64,000 bases of DNA, taken from contig NZ_JAOASQ010000022.1 in assembly GCF_030158565.1 (NCBI RefSeq), forward strand, positions 1 to 64,000, in the 5' to 3' direction. Position 1 is the first letter of the stretch. Each line of letters starts with the position of its first letter. A program made the translations under genes and the position numbers. Under the pieces are notes generated by a model, which saw only the letters and a program-made list of their open reading frames with translations, made no database searches and was not told the origin of the DNA. This document shows, in pieces, positions 61,399 to 64,000 of the stretch. The stretch is from Limnohabitans sp. GTDB lineage: Bacteria; Pseudomonadota; Gammaproteobacteria; Burkholderiales; Burkholderiaceae_C.

Positions 61399-63588
61399 AT
61401 GCGTGATTTCAAAACTTCCCCTTTCTCCAAGTCCGGCCGCGCCGCGTTGATCTCGCCCCTCAAGCCTTTGATGGGGCATTTGCTGGCGGCGGGGTGCGTG
61501 TGCTTACCGGCCTTGTCGATGGCCCAGACCGCGCCTGCCACCGATTTGGGGCGCATCGAGATCCGCAGCAACCGCAACAACGACACAGAAACCCGTCGCG
61601 AGTCCACTGCGGCGAAGATCGTCATTGGCCGTGAAGAGATCGAAAAACAAGGCGACGCCACCTTGGGCGAAGTGCTCAAGCGCTTGCCGGGTGTGACCAT
61701 TGGCGGTGCGCCCGGGCGTGGTGGTGCGATCCGCATGCGTGGCCTGGGTGGCGGCTATACCCAGATCCTGATGGACGGTGAGCGTGTGCCGCCCGGTTTT
61801 TCCATCGACGCCCTCACGCCCGAGCAGGTCGAGCGGATTGAAATTTTGCGCGCCCCCACCGCAGAAACGGGTGCACGCGCCATTGCGGGCACCATCAACA
61901 TTGTTTTGCGTGAGGGTCAGAAAGCCAATCCGGATGACCTGAAGATCACCCGGACTCAGGAGCACGGTGAAGGCTCCACCCAAGTCAATTGGGTGCACAA
62001 CCTCAAGGCCGAGCCACTCGCGGGCACGTTCACCTTGTCGGCCATGGACCAGAAGCGGCCTGAGGTGAACCATACCGTCACCGATGTCGAACCCGGTGAC
62101 GATCAGCGTGTCAGGGATGTCCAGTCCGTGGGGCGACGTCAGGCCATCCATGCCAATGCCCGCTTGCAGTGGCGCGGTGAGCAGGGCAAAAGCCTGACGC
62201 TGACGCCATTTTTGATCCACTCCGAGTACGAGGCGCTGGGGACAATCCGCTCGAGCCAACTCGCCGGTGGCTCGGCGATGCTGTCGGATGCAGCCAACAC
62301 CCGAAACCGCAGCACTTATTCGATGGGTCGCCTGAACGGCCAGTGGGCTCAGCGCTTGTCGGCCGATGACCGCCTGGAGCTGCGTTTTGGTCTGGGACAG
62401 TCCAACTACGATTACCGCTTCGATCAAACCGGGGCGACCACGCCTTTGTTGCTCAATACCTTCGAGACCCAGAATTTTGTGGACCGTTCCTACAGCCTCA
62501 ACGGCAAGTGGACCCGTGCCATGGCCAATGGGCACCAGGTCGTGAGTGGTCTTGAGCTGGAAGGTGTACGCCGAGTGGAGGCGGCCAATGCGGCTGTTTC
62601 AGAAGACGGCGGCGATCTGCAAGCCCGCACTTTCCGCTGGGCCGCTTATGCGCAAGATGAATTCAAGATCAATTCCAACTGGTCAGCGCATGGGGGTTTG
62701 CGTTACGAATCGATCGTGACCGAGGGCACCAACGAGCAGGGTTTCAAGTCCAACCACAGTTCGGTCTGGACGCCTTTGCTGCACGCCGTGTGGAAGCCCG
62801 ATGCCGACAAGCGCGACCAGGTGCGCATGAGCCTGACGCGCAGCTACAAAACGCCCACGCTGTACAACCTGGTGGCGCGTTACGTGCCGTCTCGCGAGTC
62901 CAACAGCCCCACACGTCCTGACCGCGTGGGCAACCCTGATTTGCGCCCCGAATTGGCCACCGGCATCGATGTGGCTTTTGAACGGTACCTTGCCGGCGGG
63001 GGTGTCTTGAGCGCCAATGTCTTTCGTCGCAACATCAGCGACTTGATCCGTTACGCCACCGCATTCAATCAGAGCACGGGCAAATGGGTTTCCACACCTC
63101 TGAACGTGGGCGATGCCGTCACCCAAGGGCTGGAGCTGGAGGCCAAGTTCCGCCTGGATCAGGCTTGGGCGGCGGCTTTGCCGATAGACATTCGCAGCAA
63201 CGTGAGTTTTTTCCATTCCAAGGTCTTGCAAGTGCCAGGGCCCGACAACCGGCTGGACCAACAACCCAGCATGACCGCCAATTTGGGCGCTGATTACCGT
63301 TTGCGTGGCCTGCCTTTGACCTTGGGGGGCAACTTCAATTGGAACCCCGATTACGACACCCGCCGCAGCGAACAGCAATGGGCCTACCAAGGCACCAAGC
63401 AAGTGCTGGACGTGTATGGCCTGTGGAAGCTGTCGGCCAACACCGGATTGCGTCTGACGGTGAGCAACCTCACCCCGCGAGACTACGTGACCGGCACGAG
63501 CTACATCGGAAACAGCGTTTCCGAGGTGGCCCGCACCAGCACATCCAACTGGCGTGTGGTGCAGCTGCGCCTGGAAATGAAGATCTGA
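61399..63588 (+). CDS. TonB-dependent outer-membrane receptor
   Basis: This 729-residue receptor has a signal peptide (cleavage near SMAQ, about residue 42), a plug domain with TLGEVLKRLPGVTIGG and IRMRGLGGGYTQILMDGERV, and a 22-strand barrel. It imports a siderophore or another large substrate with TonB energy. The C terminus ends LEMKI instead of the usual aromatic residue. No Fur-like box is evident upstream and no ExbB/TonB genes are nearby, so the substrate is open. It is preceded by the rhlE stem-loop. Confidence 0.92.
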   Translation: MRDFKTSPFSKSGRAALISPLKPLMGHLLAAGCVCLPALSMAQTAPATDLGRIEIRSNRNNDTETRRESTAAKIVIGREEIEKQGDATLGEVLKRLPGVTIGGAPGRGGAIRMRGLGGGYTQILMDGERVPPGFSIDALTPEQVERIEILRAPTAETGARAIAGTINIVLREGQKANPDDLKITRTQEHGEGSTQVNWVHNLKAEPLAGTFTLSAMDQKRPEVNHTVTDVEPGDDQRVRDVQSVGRRQAIHANARLQWRGEQGKSLTLTPFLIHSEYEALGTIRSSQLAGGSAMLSDAANTRNRSTYSMGRLNGQWAQRLSADDRLELRFGLGQSNYDYRFDQTGATTPLLLNTFETQNFVDRSYSLNGKWTRAMANGHQVVSGLELEGVRRVEAANAAVSEDGGDLQARTFRWAAYAQDEFKINSNWSAHGGLRYESIVTEGTNEQGFKSNHSSVWTPLLHAVWKPDADKRDQVRMSLTRSYKTPTLYNLVARYVPSRESNSPTRPDRVGNPDLRPELATGIDVAFERYLAGGGVLSANVFRRNISDLIRYATAFNQSTGKWVSTPLNVGDAVTQGLELEAKFRLDQAWAAALPIDIRSNVSFFHSKVLQVPGPDNRLDQQPSMTANLGADYRLRGLPLTLGGNFNWNPDYDTRRSEQQWAYQGTKQVLDVYGLWKLSANTGLRLTVSNLTPRDYVTGTSYIGNSVSEVARTSTSNWRVVQLRLEMKI

Positions 63589-63684
63589 TCCGAAGCAGTC
63601 CGCTGCGGTGTCTGTCCCGCATTGGGCAGGCGCGTTGCAGTGGCTGTGCCAAGATCGCGGCATTGATTTTTCAGGAGACACCCC

Positions 63685-64000
63685 ATGGCCCTCAAAGACG
63701 CTGCATGGCACGACCGCATGTACAACAACCGTGCCCTGGTGCCGGATTTTGCGGACCACTTTGCGCACTGGCGTGAAGCCTCGGAAGTGGCGCGCCAGAC
63801 GCTCAAGCCCCAGCTCGACCTGCGCTTTGGCGATGGCCCTCTGGAGACGCTGGACGTGTTTCCCGCGCCCCGCCCAGGCGCACCCGTGGTGGTGTTCATC
63901 CACGGCGGCTACTGGCGAAGCCTGGACAAAGCCGACCATTCATTTGTGGCCCCGGCTTTGCAGGGCATGGGCGCCTGCGTGGTGGTGGTCAACTACGACC
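63685..64000 (+). CDS. Alpha/beta hydrolase (esterase/kynurenine-formamidase-like), cut by the window end
   Basis: The first 105 residues are visible. The HGGYW motif at residues 73-77 forms the oxyanion hole in esterases and arylformamidases of the alpha/beta hydrolase fold; the nucleophile serine region lies beyond the window. CAGGAGA precedes the ATG. The start MALKDAAWHDRMYNNRALVPD resembles KynB-like/BD-FAE-type hydrolases. The substrate cannot be told from this part. Confidence 0.8.
   Translation, partial: MALKDAAWHDRMYNNRALVPDFADHFAHWREASEVARQTLKPQLDLRFGDGPLETLDVFPAPRPGAPVVVFIHGGYWRSLDKADHSFVAPALQGMGACVVVVNYD

Noticed and set aside
59899-61479. 526-codon open frame on the minus strand
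   Set aside because: Antisense to rhlE; no domain recognisable, low-complexity composition.

Overview
The window looks like a chromosomal segment of a high-GC betaproteobacterium of the order Burkholderiales, most likely family Comamonadaceae (Limnohabitans/Rhodoferax-like). Three things point that way: many Bug-type tripartite tricarboxylate (TTT) receptors without adjacent permeases, many LysR regulators beside small catabolic operons, and a dispersed palindromic repeat whose ends read GTCATCCCGG. I see no tRNA, rRNA, prophage or CRISPR array.

Layout. 0-7 kb: a repeat, a malate/lactate-type dehydrogenase, LrgA/LrgB, an 8-oxoguanine-deaminase-like amidohydrolase, a 2-hydroxyacid dehydrogenase and a transketolase. 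7.3-14.7 kb: a minus-strand sugar-acid-like operon (Bug receptor, UxaA-type dehydratase, aldehyde dehydrogenase, HpaI aldolase, FAD oxidase) with a divergent LysR gene. A decayed IS21 remnant follows at 14.9-15.4 kb. 15.4-22 kb: a LysR gene and an SDR - TRAP transporter - split transketolase operon. 22-25 kb: LysR, D-malate/tartrate dehydrogenase and a Bug receptor. 25-30 kb: LysR, CoA-transferase, HMG-CoA-lyase-like enzyme, VOC protein and a Bug receptor. 30-36 kb: LysR divergent from the glyoxylate carboligase operon (gcl-hyi-glxR-glycerate kinase). 36-39 kb: a YHYH lipoprotein, a HupE/UreJ-type membrane protein with an EF-hand loop, and a Crp/Fnr regulator. 39-44 kb: a Bug receptor and indolepyruvate oxidoreductase iorA/iorB separated by a repeat array, with a LysR gene. 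45-48.6 kb: thioredoxin-like protein, AlkD-like HEAT protein, a radical SAM protein behind a LexA box, small proteins and a PIN-toxin/antitoxin pair. 49-59 kb: a purine salvage cluster (guaD, nucleoside ABC transporter, two BMP receptors, BenE-like transporter, small ORF, add). 59-64 kb: dcd, rhlE, a TonB-dependent receptor and a truncated alpha/beta hydrolase.

How it may work together. Much of 0-36 kb converges on small hydroxy-acid metabolism. Glyoxylate is condensed to tartronate semialdehyde by Gcl. Hydroxypyruvate can be isomerised by Hyi, reduced by the hydroxyacid dehydrogenase, or used as a two-carbon donor by transketolase. Both routes meet at glycerate, which glycerate kinase phosphorylates. 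The surrounding receptors and LysR genes look like interchangeable uptake-plus-degradation modules for carboxylates. The 49-59 kb block takes up and deaminates purine nucleosides and bases.

Most notable for follow-up: the YHYH/HupE pair with operator-like and RBS-hairpin structures; the SOS-box-controlled radical SAM gene; the SDR-TRAP-split-transketolase operon of unknown substrate; and a 95-96 bp repeat family that carries short tandem tails and sits, among other places, inside the iorAB unit.
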